A stretch of 64,000 nucleotides of DNA, from assembly GCA_963816315.1 (NCBI GenBank), contig CAWFJZ010000004.1, positions 62,001-126,000 of the forward strand. Direction: 5' to 3'. Below the pieces are notes generated by a model, which saw only the letters and a program-made list of their open reading frames with translations, ran no database searches and was not told the DNA's origin. Source of the stretch: CADEEN01 sp963816315 (GTDB lineage: Bacteria > Pseudomonadota > Gammaproteobacteria > Burkholderiales > Burkholderiaceae_C). Of this stretch, positions 30,061 to 38,833 are shown piece by piece (within the stretch, counting starts at the first letter, position 1; every line of letters starts with the position of its first letter). The position numbers and the translations under genes are program-made.

Positions 30061-30996
30061 ATGACCCCACCGACCCAATTGCTGACACCTGCGATGAGCG
30101 GCTTGCTCGACCGCATCCAGCGTGCCAAGCGGCCACCGCTCCATGCCATGACACCGGCGCAAGCGCGCACCGCGTATGCGGCCGGCGCCGAAGTGCTGGA
30201 ACCGCCGCGTGCGGCGCTGCCGCGCGTCGAAGACATCACCGTGGCCGCCATGCGCGCGCGTTTGTACGCACCGTCGCACGACAAGCTGCCGGCGCTGCTC
30301 TACCTGCACGGCGGCGGCTTCGTCGTCGGCGGGCTGGAAACGCACGACAGCCTGTGCCGGCAGTTCGCGTTGCGCAGCGGCGGCGCGGTGATCGCGCTCG
30401 ACTACCGGCTCGCGCCCGAGCACCGTTTTCCAGCCGCACAAAACGATGCGTGGAGCGCCTTGCGCTGGCTCGCCGAACACGGCGCCACGCTCGGCCTGGC
30501 CACGCAACGCCTGGCCGTCGGCGGCGACAGCGCCGGCGGCACGCTCGCGGCGGTGTGCGCGATCCAGGCGCGCGATCACGGCCTGCCGCTGGCGCTGCAA
30601 CTGCTGATCACGCCGGGCACGGCCGCCTCAGCCACACACGCCTCGCGGCACCTGTTCGCCAACGGTTTTCTGCTCGACGAGACCACGATCGAATGGTTCT
30701 TCGAGCAGACCATCGATCGCTCGCAGCGCCACGACTGGCGTTTTGCGCCGCTCGAAGCCGACGATCTGTCGGGCGTTGCACCTGCCTGCGTGATCGTCGC
30801 CGAGTGCGATCCGCTGGCCGACGAAGGCGTGGCCTACGCCGACCAACTGCGCTTGGCCGGCGTGCCGGTGCAGCTCGACCTGGTGCGCGGCATGACGCAC
30901 GACTTCATCAAGATGGGACGCGTTTTGAAGCAGGCCGCTGCCGCGCAGCAGTTCGCCGCTGACGCGCTCAAACACGCCTGGAGTGACATCGAATGA
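30061..30996 (+). CDS. Alpha/beta-hydrolase, HSL-type esterase
   Basis: Serine esterase of the hormone-sensitive-lipase family (311 residues). The oxyanion-hole motif LYLHGGGFVVGG and the nucleophile motif VGGDSAGGTLAAV are present. The aspartate lies in VAECDPLADEGV and the histidine in GMTHDFIKMGR. ALDYRLAPEHRFPA is a family hallmark. The ATG 30061 lacks an obvious ribosome site. The stop overlaps the next gene as ATGA, so the two are coupled. Natural substrate unknown. Confidence 0.92.
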   Translation: MTPPTQLLTPAMSGLLDRIQRAKRPPLHAMTPAQARTAYAAGAEVLEPPRAALPRVEDITVAAMRARLYAPSHDKLPALLYLHGGGFVVGGLETHDSLCRQFALRSGGAVIALDYRLAPEHRFPAAQNDAWSALRWLAEHGATLGLATQRLAVGGDSAGGTLAAVCAIQARDHGLPLALQLLITPGTAASATHASRHLFANGFLLDETTIEWFFEQTIDRSQRHDWRFAPLEADDLSGVAPACVIVAECDPLADEGVAYADQLRLAGVPVQLDLVRGMTHDFIKMGRVLKQAAAAQQFAADALKHAWSDIE

Positions 30997-31887
30997 CCAC
31001 GCCCACCACCGTGACCGCCAGCGCGCCGCAGCGCAAGGACTTCCGCTTCGCCGAGCGCCACCGCGTGCGCTGGGTCGAGGTGGACATGCAGGCCATCGTC
31101 TTCAACGGCCACTACCTGATGTACTTCGACACCGCGGTGGCCGGCTACTGGCGCGCGCTGGCGCTGCCGTACCACGACACGATGCACGCCCTGGGCGGCG
31201 ACCTCTACGCGCGCAAGGCCACGCTGGAGTACGAGGCCTCGGCGCGCTACGACGAGGTGCTCGAAACCGGCATCCGCTGCCTGCGCATCGGCAACTCGTC
31301 GATGCTGCTGCAGGCGGCCGTGTTCCGCGGTGCGCAGCGCCTGGTGCACGGCGAGCTCGTCTATGTCTTCGCGGACCCGGCGACTCAGACCTCGAAGCCG
31401 GTGCCGGCGGCGTTGCGCGAAGTGCTGCTGGGCTTCGAGGCCGGCGAGCCGATGGTCAGCGTGCGCGTCGGCGATTGGGCGACGCTCGGTGCGTCAGCGT
31501 CGCCGATCCGCCACGCCGTGTTCACGCAGGAGCAGGGCATCGACGCATCGCTCGATGGCGACGGCGCCGATGCAGGGCGCCGTGCATGCGCTGGCGGTCA
31601 ACCGCTTCGGCGTGGCGCTCGGCACCGGGCGCCTCGTCACGCACGCCAGCGGCGTCGGCAAGATCGGCCGCATGGCCGTCATCGCGGCGCTGCGCGGCTG
31701 GGCGGTCGGACGGCAGTTGCTCGACGCGCTCGTGCAAGCCGCGCGCTCGCGTGGCGACAGCGAGGTGATGCTGCACGCGCAGGCCAGCGCGGTCGGCTTC
31801 TATCGCCGTCACGGCTGGCAGCCGCGCGGCGCGGCGTTCGTCGAAGCGGGCATCGAGCATCAGGAGATGATGCTCGCCCTCACCTGA
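30993..31887 (+). CDS. Fused hotdog thioesterase and GNAT acetyltransferase (one frame break)
   Basis: Two-domain protein. Residues about 15-155 are a YbgC/FadM-type hotdog thioesterase, with the catalytic-aspartate region RVRWVEVDMQAIVFNGHYL and the strand LEYEASARYDEVLETGI. Residues about 165-298 are a GNAT acyltransferase: IRHAVFTQEQGIDAS, LGTGRLVTHASGVGKIGRMA and FYRRHGWQPRGAAFVEAGI. One extra G in the GGG at 31575-31577 breaks the frame inside the second domain. Removing it gives a continuous chain with no stop or start between the domains, so the fusion is genuine. The function of the combination is unknown; hydrolysis of an acyl-CoA plus acyl transfer is only a guess. Confidence 0.85.
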
Positions 31888-32674
31888 CCGGCGGGCGCTC
31901 GCCGGGCTGCGGCCAGCGCTGCAACGTCACCCGCCGCTCTTGCGTCGTCTGGCCGGACGGGCCGTGCGTGCGCTCGATGACGCTGAGCTGCCAACCGTCG
32001 TCACGGCGCTCACCGAGCACGACGGTGCTGCAACGCGTGCCGTAGCGGCCGTCGGGTGTGGTGATGAAGATCGGCGACAGCAGGCGTTCGCGCGTCAGGC
32101 CGATGCCGGTGTCGGGCAGGTCGGCATCGTCGGCGAGGCTGCGATCGGCGAGCAGCGAGAACAACCGCACTTCGAGTCCGGCATCGTCGCCGCGCAAAGC
32201 CTGCGCGAGCGCCGCCGACAAGCGCTGCACCTTCGGCCAGGGTTCGTTCAGGGCGGCATTCGAGAGCGCATGCACGCCGGCCGCCAGCGGCGTGGCGGGC
32301 AGACGGTCACTGCGCCACCACCAATGGCCGCTTTGCAGATCGCCGCCGATCAGATTGAACGGGTTGTGGCCCTGAGCCTTGTCTTCGCTGCCGTCGAGCC
32401 AGGCCGTGACGAGCGCACCGCGCGACGGCGCATCCGCGCGGTGCCGCGGCAAGTCGCGCACATTGGTCAGCATGCCGACGCGGCCCTGCTCCGACAGCGC
32501 CATCCACGTGCCGCCGGCCGACAGGTCTCGCCCGCCGAGCAGCCACGGCGCGCTGGCTGACGTGCGCCACCAGTCGAGCGGTGCGGTCGGCCGGTCGAAG
32601 AACTCGTCGCGGTTGGCGGCAATGGCGAGCGCAAAGCGCGGGTGCGCGTCGAGCGCCAGGCCAATCAGGCACAT
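31880..32674 (-). CDS. NRDE-family protein (TANGO2-like)
   Basis: Member of the NRDE/TANGO2 family, defined by the Asn-Arg-Asp-Glu motif seen here as AANRDEFFDRP. The start at 32674 gives MCLIGLALDAHPRFAL, with cysteine at position 2 as is typical of the family. GTWMALSEQGRVGMLTNVR and the late segment GTRCSTVVLGE also fit. In eukaryotes TANGO2 relatives are linked to haem or lipid handling; the bacterial role is not established. The 3' end overlaps the convergent thioesterase-GNAT gene by eight bases, and the 5' end overlaps the DUF4936 gene. Confidence 0.9.
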   Translation of the reverse strand: MCLIGLALDAHPRFALAIAANRDEFFDRPTAPLDWWRTSASAPWLLGGRDLSAGGTWMALSEQGRVGMLTNVRDLPRHRADAPSRGALVTAWLDGSEDKAQGHNPFNLIGGDLQSGHWWWRSDRLPATPLAAGVHALSNAALNEPWPKVQRLSAALAQALRGDDAGLEVRLFSLLADRSLADDADLPDTGIGLTRERLLSPIFITTPDGRYGTRCSTVVLGERRDDGWQLSVIERTHGPSGQTTQERRVTLQRWPQPGERPPVR

Positions 32675-32958
32675 GGAACAAAGACTTCGACGTGGCGTTC
32701 GCCGACGAGGCATTGACTCAAACGCATCGCGGCTTCGCGCTCGATGCGCTCCTGCAACGCCCTGCCAACGCCCGCGCTGTGCGAGTAGGTCTCCATCAGC
32801 GTGACATCGCCACTTTGCTCGGCGCGCCGCAGCAACTCACAACGCAAGCCCGGCATCTCGAAGTGCCACGCGGCATGCAACTCGCGCACCGCGGCCACGG
32901 CTGCAGCTTCGTTTTCGCGCTCGACGCGAAAGTAGATGAACAGCCGACGAGAACTCAC
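32665..32958 (-). CDS. DUF4936-family protein
   Basis: Small 97-residue protein starting at GTG 32958, which overlaps the ygfZ stop as GTGA. It reads SSRRLFIYFRVERENEAA, then GLRCELLRRAEQSGDVTLME, and ends ERHVEVFVPCA. This fits the DUF4936 family found in Burkholderiales, likely a small alpha/beta fold; function unknown. It is coupled to ygfZ upstream and to the NRDE gene downstream. Confidence 0.8.
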   Translation of the reverse strand: MSSRRLFIYFRVERENEAAAVAAVRELHAAWHFEMPGLRCELLRRAEQSGDVTLMETYSHSAGVGRALQERIEREAAMRLSQCLVGERHVEVFVPCA

Positions 32959-33845
32959 GCTGCAGCTTCGAGCGGCACCGCGTAGGTCATGTCGGCGCGC
33001 GTGAGCTGCGGGCCATCGGCGGAGCCCAGATGCAGCGTGCCGCCGTCGAGCGCGGCCAGCTTCACTTCGGCCAGCAGCAGGTGCCGGCCTTGCCAAGACG
33101 CCGCATTCGCCACCATGCCCGCCGGCTGCTCGCGGTCGGCGCTGTGAAAGATCTCCTGCGCCGGCGCCGCCGCGGCAGCCGACTCGAAGACGAACGCGCG
33201 CCGCTTCAAGGTGCCGCGGTACTGGCTGCGCGCGACGACCTCCTGCCCCGGGTAGCAGCCTTTCTGAAAGTTCACTCCGCCGACGACTTCGAAGTTCACC
33301 ATCTGCGGCACGAACTGTTCGGCGGTTGCGGCGACGATGCGCGGCACGCCGCTGGCCACTTCGAGCCACGACCAAGCGTCGGCATCGAGTGCCGGCAGGG
33401 CAGGGGCGGCGCCGACGCGCAGCGCGCGTGCGGTGCCGCGCACCGCCGGCAGACCGATCAGGCCGTTGGCGCAGCGCCAGGGCGCCACCGTCGCCGCCGC
33501 ACCGGCCACGCCGTGCAGCGCCAACTCGCTGCTGGCATCGCTCAGCTTGCACTTGGCGCGCAGCACGAACATCGACAAGCGCTTGTGCACCGCAGGCAGC
33601 ACGTCGGCACTGCACGCCATCAGCACTTCATCCGGGGCCGGACGCCAGACGACGAAGCTGGCCAGCAAGCGGCCTTTGGCCGAGCACCAGCCGGCGAGCG
33701 TGGCGCGCTGGGCGTCAAGGCCGACGACATCCTGCGTCAGCTGGCTTTGCAGGAAGCTCGCCGCATCGGCGCCCGCGGCGCGGATCACGCCCCAATCGGC
33801 CAGCGGCGTCGCGCCTTCGAAATCAGTGCTCACGTGTGCAGTCAT
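32955..33845 (-). CDS. ygfZ: Folate-binding Fe-S cluster protein YgfZ
   Basis: Tetrahydrofolate-dependent protein related to GcvT that helps maintain certain iron-sulfur enzymes. The YgfZ signature is clear: GVNFQKGCYPGQEVVARSQ. Other parts include GADAASFLQSQLTQDV near the N-terminus and LEVASGVPRI before the signature. It starts at ATG 33845 and is divergent from mltG with 39 bases between the starts. The frame is intact. Confidence 0.95.
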   Translation of the reverse strand: MTAHVSTDFEGATPLADWGVIRAAGADAASFLQSQLTQDVVGLDAQRATLAGWCSAKGRLLASFVVWRPAPDEVLMACSADVLPAVHKRLSMFVLRAKCKLSDASSELALHGVAGAAATVAPWRCANGLIGLPAVRGTARALRVGAAPALPALDADAWSWLEVASGVPRIVAATAEQFVPQMVNFEVVGGVNFQKGCYPGQEVVARSQYRGTLKRRAFVFESAAAAAPAQEIFHSADREQPAGMVANAASWQGRHLLLAEVKLAALDGGTLHLGSADGPQLTRADMTYAVPLEAAA

Positions 33846-33884
33846 GCGCTGATTATCATGACGTGTGAACTTCTCAGGAGCTCC

Positions 33885-34889
33885 ATGGTGATGCGTTTGC
33901 TGCGCTGGCTCGTGCTGCTCGTCGTGCTGGCCGCGGCGGGCACCGCGGCCGCGGCCTGGTGGTGGCTGCAACAGCCGCTGCCGCTGGCGGCCGATGCGGT
34001 CGAGGTCTCGATCGCGCCCGGCACCTCGCCACGCGGCGTCGCAGAAAAGTGGGTGCAGGCCGGCGTGCAGACGCCGCCCGAGTTCCTGTGGTGGTTCTTC
34101 CGCGCCTCGGGCAAGGCACCGCAGATGCGCGCCGGCAACTACAGCATCGAGCGCGGCATCACGCCGCCTCAGTTGCTGGAGCGCATGTTGAAAGGCGAGT
34201 CGCTGATGGAGGTGGTGCGCATCACCGAAGGCTGGACCTTCAAGCAGATGCGCGAGGCGCTGGCGCTGGCGCCGTCGCTCAAAGCCACCACCAAGGACAT
34301 GAGCGAAGCGCAGATCATGGCCGCGCTCGGCCTGCCCAACGTGCCGGCCGAAGGGCGCTTTTTCCCCGACACCTACCACTACAGCCGCGGCGCCACCGAC
34401 ATGACGGTGCTGCGCGCGGCGCAGCAGATGCTGCAGAAAAAACTCGAAGCGGCCTGGGCCGAGCGCGCCAAGGACGTGCCGTTGAAGTCGATCGAAGAGG
34501 CGTTGATCCTGGCTTCGATCGTCGAGAAGGAAACCGGCACCGAAGCCGATCGTGTGAAGGTGTCGAGCGTGTTCAACAACCGGCTGCGCATCGGCATGCC
34601 GCTGCAGACCGACCCGACGGTGATCTACGGTCTGGGCGCATCGTTCGACGGCAACCTGCGCAAGAAGGATCTGCAGGCCGACACGCCGTACAACACCTAC
34701 ACGCGAAAGGGCCTGCCGCCGACGCCGATCGCGCTGCCCGGCGGCAACTCGATCAAGGCGGCGCTGCAGCCGGCGCCGAGCAAGGCGCTGTACTTCGTGG
34801 CGCGGGGCGATGGCTCGAGCGTGTTCTCCGATAACCTCAATGACCACAATCGCGCCGTGAACCAGTTCCAGCGCGGCAACAAGCCGTGA
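33885..34889 (+). CDS. mltG: Endolytic murein transglycosylase MltG
   Basis: Membrane-anchored enzyme that cuts nascent glycan strands in the periplasm. An AGGAG (33876-33880) precedes two in-frame ATG codons at 33885 and 33891; either may be used. An N-terminal membrane helix (LLRWLVLLVVLAAAG) is followed by a LysM-like part and the YceG fold. The catalytic glutamate is in EEALILASIVEKETG. DTPYNTYTRKGLPPTPIALP and GNSIKAALQP are family signatures. It is coupled to tmk by a GTGA overlap. Confidence 0.96.
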   Translation: MVMRLLRWLVLLVVLAAAGTAAAAWWWLQQPLPLAADAVEVSIAPGTSPRGVAEKWVQAGVQTPPEFLWWFFRASGKAPQMRAGNYSIERGITPPQLLERMLKGESLMEVVRITEGWTFKQMREALALAPSLKATTKDMSEAQIMAALGLPNVPAEGRFFPDTYHYSRGATDMTVLRAAQQMLQKKLEAAWAERAKDVPLKSIEEALILASIVEKETGTEADRVKVSSVFNNRLRIGMPLQTDPTVIYGLGASFDGNLRKKDLQADTPYNTYTRKGLPPTPIALPGGNSIKAALQPAPSKALYFVARGDGSSVFSDNLNDHNRAVNQFQRGNKP

Positions 34890-35509
34890 GCAGAGGGCGC
34901 TTCATCACCTTCGAAGGCATCGACGGCGCCGGCAAGTCCTCGCACATCGAGCCGTTGGCGGCGTGGTTGCGCGAGCGTGGGCACGCGGTGCTTGTGACGC
35001 GCGAGCCCGGCGGCACGCCGCTGGCCGAGAGCGTGCGCGAGCTCGTGCTGCACCAGCCGATGGACGCGCTGACCGAATCGCTGCTGGTTTTTGCGGCGCG
35101 GCGCGATCATCTGGCGCAGTCGATCGAGCCCGCGCTCGCCGCCGGCACGACGGTGCTGTGCGACCGCTTCACCGATGCCACTTTCGCCTACCAGGGCAGC
35201 GGCCGCGGCTTCGACTCGAAGGTGTTGTCGCAGCTCGAAGCGATGGTCCATTCCGGGTTGCAGCCGGACCTGACGCTGTGGTTCGACTTGCCGGCCGCCG
35301 TCGCCGCGCAGCGGCGTGCGGCGCGATCGTCGGCATCGGCGGCCGACCGCTTCGAGGCCGAGAGCACGGCGTTCTTCGAGCGCGTGCAAGCCGGCTACGC
35401 GGCGCGCATGGCGGCGCAGCCTGCGCGCTTCACGCGCATCGATGCGTTGCCGTCGCCGACGCAGGTCTGGGCGCAGGTCTGCGATGCCGCGCAGGCGCTG
35501 CTGCGATGA
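34886..35509 (+). CDS. tmk: Thymidylate kinase
   Basis: Phosphorylates dTMP to dTDP in the cytoplasm. Starts at GTG 34886, overlapping the mltG stop. P-loop FEGIDGAGKSSH, DR motif VLCDRFTDATFAYQGSGRG, TREPGGTPLAE, and the lid region with ASAADRFEAES are all present. 207 residues, full length, intact frame, and ATGA overlap with holB. Confidence 0.97.
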   Translation: MSRGRFITFEGIDGAGKSSHIEPLAAWLRERGHAVLVTREPGGTPLAESVRELVLHQPMDALTESLLVFAARRDHLAQSIEPALAAGTTVLCDRFTDATFAYQGSGRGFDSKVLSQLEAMVHSGLQPDLTLWFDLPAAVAAQRRAARSSASAADRFEAESTAFFERVQAGYAARMAAQPARFTRIDALPSPTQVWAQVCDAAQALLR

Positions 35510-36570
35510 GCGACACAGCCTGGCCTTCATGGCTCGACGAGCCGCTGGCACGTGGCCTGTCGATGCGCGCCCACGCGCTGCTGCTGCATGCCCCCGGCGC
35601 GCTCGGCCAGTTCGAGCTGGCGCTGGCGCTGTCGCGGGCCTGGCTGTGCGAAGCGCCCGCCGGCGGTCGCGCCTGCGGCCAATGCGCCGCCTGCCGCCTG
35701 ATGGACGCGCACTCGCATCCCGACTTCCATCTGCTGCTGCCCGAGGCCCTGCGCACGCCGCTGGGCTGGAGCAGCAACGACGCCGAAGCGGGCGACGACG
35801 GCGAAGGCAAGAGCAAGGCCAAGCCGAGCCGCGAGATCAAGATCGACGCGCTGCGTGCAGCGATCGACTGGAGCCAGCGCACCAGCGCACGCGGCGGCGC
35901 CAAGGTGCTCGTCATCCATCCCGCGCCTGCCATGAACGCCGTCACCGCCAATGCGCTGCTGAAGACTCTGGAAGAGCCGCCGGGGCGATTGCGCCTGCTG
36001 CTGACGGCCGACGACCCCGAGGCGTTGCTGCCCACGGTGCGCAGCCGCTGCCAGCGTTTGCCGATCGCAACGCCGTCGGCCGCGGCCGGCAGCGCCTGGC
36101 TCGCAGGGCAGGGCGTGGCCGACGCCGAGGTGCTGCTGGCCGCGGCCGGTGGGCAGGTGCAGGCGGCGTTGGCGCTGCACGGCGAGGGCATCGATGCGGC
36201 GGCCTGGTCGCGATTGCCGCAGGCCGTGCGCCGCGGCCACGCCGGCGCGCTCGCGGCGTGGCCGGTGCCGCGTGTGGTCGATGCGCTGCACAAGCTCTGC
36301 CATGACCTGTCGGCGCTGCACGCCGGCGGCAATCCGCGGTTTTTCACGGCCGCCGCGCTGGCGCCGGCGTTGCGTCCCGCGCTGCCATCGCTGCAGGCGC
36401 TGCTGGCATGGCAGACCGAGCTGCTGCGCGCGGCGCGCCACGACGAACACCCGTGGCATGCGCCGCTGCGCGTGGAGGCGCTGGTGGCGCAGGCCGCGGC
36501 GCTGTGGCAAACGGCACGGGTTGCAGCCCCCGCGCCGGGCGGGGCATTGGCTACACTGACCGGCAGATGA
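35506..36570 (+). CDS. holB: DNA polymerase III subunit delta'
   Basis: Subunit of the clamp-loader complex that places the beta clamp on DNA. An AAA+-like N-terminal domain with zinc-binding cysteines (RACGQCAACRLM), a beta-strand KVLVIHPAPAMN, and the sensor segment NALLKTLEEPPGRLRLLL, which is highly characteristic. A hydrophilic insert (DAEAGDDGEGKSKAKPSRE) precedes the conserved IKIDALR. Coupled by overlaps to tmk and pilZ. Confidence 0.94.
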   Translation: MSDTAWPSWLDEPLARGLSMRAHALLLHAPGALGQFELALALSRAWLCEAPAGGRACGQCAACRLMDAHSHPDFHLLLPEALRTPLGWSSNDAEAGDDGEGKSKAKPSREIKIDALRAAIDWSQRTSARGGAKVLVIHPAPAMNAVTANALLKTLEEPPGRLRLLLTADDPEALLPTVRSRCQRLPIATPSAAAGSAWLAGQGVADAEVLLAAAGGQVQAALALHGEGIDAAAWSRLPQAVRRGHAGALAAWPVPRVVDALHKLCHDLSALHAGGNPRFFTAAALAPALRPALPSLQALLAWQTELLRAARHDEHPWHAPLRVEALVAQAAALWQTARVAAPAPGGALATLTGR

Positions 36571-36962
36571 GCACAGCAGCCAACCCTCGAACCCAGCCCG
36601 GCGCTCTGACGGGGCCGAATGCATCGCGGCCGAGCGTCATTCAGCTCGTGTTCCGCGAAAAGGGCGCGCTCTACGCCGCCTACATCCCGCTCTTCGCCGA
36701 AGGCGGCCTGTTCGTGCCGACGACACGCGACTACCGGCTCGGTGACGACATCTACCTGCTGCTCTCGCTGCCCGACGACAACCAGCGCTATCCGGTCGCC
36801 GGCAAGGTCGGCTGGGTGACGCCTGCCAATGCGTCCGGTGGGCGCACGCAGGGCGTGGGCGTGCGTTTCCCCAACGACGAGAAAACGCGGCTGCTCAAGC
36901 TGCGCATCGAAGAGGTCCTCGGCACGAGCATCCAGTCGGCCAAGCCCACGCAGACGATCTGA
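36567..36962 (+). CDS. pilZ: PilZ-domain type IV pilus protein
   Basis: 131-residue PilZ protein needed for type IV pilus assembly. The single domain covers about residues 23-115 (VIQLVFREKGALYAAYIPLF, FVPTTRDYRLGDDIYLLLSL, KVGWVTPANA, GVGVRFPNDE). It lacks the N-terminal RxxxR motif of cyclic-di-GMP-binding PilZ proteins, as is usual for the pilus PilZ subgroup. Order tmk-holB-pilZ-tatD is common in beta- and gammaproteobacteria. Confidence 0.93.
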   Translation: MSTAANPRTQPGALTGPNASRPSVIQLVFREKGALYAAYIPLFAEGGLFVPTTRDYRLGDDIYLLLSLPDDNQRYPVAGKVGWVTPANASGGRTQGVGVRFPNDEKTRLLKLRIEEVLGTSIQSAKPTQTI

Positions 36963-36991
36963 CGCCATCGCGGCGCTAGGATGCGCTGCTG

Positions 36992-37768
36992 ATGTACGTC
37001 GATTCCCACTGTCATCTCACGTTCGAAGGTTTGGCCGATCGCATCGGCGAGGTGCGCTCCGCCATGGCCGCGGCCCAGGTCGATCGCGCGCTCGTCATCT
37101 GCACGACGCTCGAAGAGTTCGAGAGCGTGCATGCGCTGGCCACGAGTTACGACAACTTCTGGTGCAGCGCCGGCGTGCACCCGGACAACGAGGGCGTGCG
37201 CGAGCCGTCGCTCGAAGACCTGCTCACGCTCGCGGCCAAGCCGCGCGTCGTTGCCATCGGCGAGACCGGCCTCGACTACTACCGCCTGAACGGCCGCAGC
37301 ATCGACGACATGCAGTGGCAGCGCGAACGCTTTCGCATCCACATCCGCGCGGCGCGCGCCTGCGCCAAGCCGCTGGTGATCCACACCCGCAGCGCCAGCG
37401 CCGACACGCTGGCGATCCTGCGCGAGGAGGGCGGTGCGAACGGCGTCTTCCATTGCTTCACCGAAACGGCCGAGGTGGCGAGAGCCGCACTCGACCTCGG
37501 CTTCTACATCTCGTTTTCCGGCATCGTCACGTTCCGCAATGCCGAAGACCTTCGCGCGGTGGCGCGCTTGGTGCCGCTCGACCGCCTGCTGATCGAAACC
37601 GACAGCCCGTACCTGGCGCCCGTGCCGTTTCGCGGCAAGACCAACCAGCCGGCGTACGTGGCGCATGTGGGCGCCGCCGTGGCGGCGCTGCGCGGCATCG
37701 CGCCCGAAGCGCTGGCCAGCGCCACCAGCGCCAATTTCGAGCGCCTTTTCAAAGTTAAAGCTGCATGA
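36992..37768 (+). CDS. TatD-family metal-dependent hydrolase
   Basis: TIM-barrel metallohydrolase of the TatD/YcfH group, associated with DNA repair or nuclease activity. Metal ligands: VDSHCHLTF near the N-terminus, IGETGLDYY, LVIHTRSASAD, VFHCFTETAE and IETDSPYLAPVP. 258 residues, full length. ATG 36992 is 29 bases after pilZ. Its stop overlaps the ankyrin gene start. Confidence 0.95.
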   Translation: MYVDSHCHLTFEGLADRIGEVRSAMAAAQVDRALVICTTLEEFESVHALATSYDNFWCSAGVHPDNEGVREPSLEDLLTLAAKPRVVAIGETGLDYYRLNGRSIDDMQWQRERFRIHIRAARACAKPLVIHTRSASADTLAILREEGGANGVFHCFTETAEVARAALDLGFYISFSGIVTFRNAEDLRAVARLVPLDRLLIETDSPYLAPVPFRGKTNQPAYVAHVGAAVAALRGIAPEALASATSANFERLFKVKAA

Positions 37769-38403
37769 AGTATCACTTTAGGTTTCTGTTCTATCTCATT
37801 ATTTTCATTGTCGTATCCAGCGCCAGGGCAGGTGCGTACGAAGATTTCTTCATCGCCATCAACCGCGACGACGATCGCGGCGTGGCCAAGCTGCTGGAGC
37901 GTGGGTTCGACCCAAACTCGCGCGACCCCAAGGGCCAGACGGGCCTCATCCTGGCGCTGCGCGACGACTCGCCACGGGTTGCCGAAGCGCTGTGGAAGAG
38001 CCCGGCGCTCGACGTCGATGTTGAGAACGCCAGCGGCGAGAACGCGCTGATGATGGCTGCCTTGCGCGGCCAGCTGGCGTGGATGCAGCGCCTGCTCGAC
38101 CGCGGCGCGCAGGTGCACAAGGACGGCTGGTCGCCGATCCATTACGCCGCCACCGGCCAAGAGCCGAAGACCGTGGCCTTGCTGCTCGAGCGTGGCGCGC
38201 CGGTCGAGGCCCTGAGCCCCGGCAAAGACACGCCGCTGATGATGGCCGCGCGCTATGGCGCCGAGGCCAGTGTCGATCTGCTGCTGGCGCGCGGTGCGTC
38301 GGCCTCGGTGACGAACGGCCGCAACCTCGATGCGGTCGATCTGGCGCGTGCTGGCGGCCGCGATTTCCTGGTTGAACGTTTGCAGAAAAGCGTGAAGCGT
38401 TAG
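37765..38403 (+). CDS. Secreted ankyrin-repeat protein
   Basis: 212 residues with a signal peptide (YHFRFLFYLIIFIVVSSARA) and about five ankyrin repeats, for example LLERGFDPNSRDPKGQTGLI, GENALMMAALRGQLAWMQRL and DTPLMMAARYGAEASVDLLL. A periplasmic protein-protein interaction role is likely; the partner is unknown. The coding start is notably AT-rich compared with its surroundings. It is coupled to tatD, an arrangement I believe recurs in Burkholderiales. Confidence 0.9.
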   Translation: MKYHFRFLFYLIIFIVVSSARAGAYEDFFIAINRDDDRGVAKLLERGFDPNSRDPKGQTGLILALRDDSPRVAEALWKSPALDVDVENASGENALMMAALRGQLAWMQRLLDRGAQVHKDGWSPIHYAATGQEPKTVALLLERGAPVEALSPGKDTPLMMAARYGAEASVDLLLARGASASVTNGRNLDAVDLARAGGRDFLVERLQKSVKR

Positions 38404-38520
38404 CGTGTATTTCTTGGCCCGCCGGGTGCAGTTGCGGCGCGCTGCGCCTGTTCGCCCCGAACGGCAGTGCCTAGAGTGAATGTGTGCCGCGGTGGCATCA
38501 CCTCACAAGGAAATCTCGTC

Positions 38521-38736
38521 ATGCACGCTGTCCCTCAGATCGCCAATCCCTTCGCCTTGCTGACCGATCCGGAAGCGATCTTTCGCGCTGTCGAAGCATC
38601 GCCGCGTCTCGAAAGCCTGAACCGCCGCATCTGCCGTCCGCTCGATCGCGCGCAGCGCGATGCCAATGGCGAGGGGCCGGATGCTGCCACACACGACGCC
38701 GTGATCGACCGCGAGTCGGACCGCTTCTTCGACTGA
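38521..38736 (+). CDS. Small conserved-looking hypothetical protein
   Basis: A 71-residue ORF starting at ATG 38521 with AAGGAA nine bases upstream. Sequence AVPQIANPFALLTDPEAIFR, then LESLNRRICRPLDRAQ, ending in an acidic tail RESDRFFD. No signal peptide, membrane segment or known domain. Codon use looks normal, and I believe similar short proteins (NPFALLxDPE, RICRPLD) occur in related genomes. Function unknown. The 117 bases before it hold nothing else that I can support. Confidence 0.6.
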   Translation: MHAVPQIANPFALLTDPEAIFRAVEASPRLESLNRRICRPLDRAQRDANGEGPDAATHDAVIDRESDRFFD

Positions 38737-38772
38737 AGCGGCATGTGTTGTACTGACTACGATGTATATTAT

Positions 38773-38814
38773 GTCAACTCATAAGGCGGTCGGCCTCCGC
38801 TGAGCTGAGTTGAC
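38773..38814. repeat. Inverted repeat in an AT-rich intergenic stretch
   Basis: GTCAACTCA (38773-38781) and TGAGTTGAC (38806-38814) are perfect 9-bp inverted arms around 24 bases. They lie 20 bases before the DUF72 gene and just after an AT-rich run (TGTATATTATG at 38763-38773). This could be an operator or a leader hairpin for the DUF72 gene. Confidence 0.6.
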
Positions 38815-38833
38815 GCCATGGCTGCATCGAACG

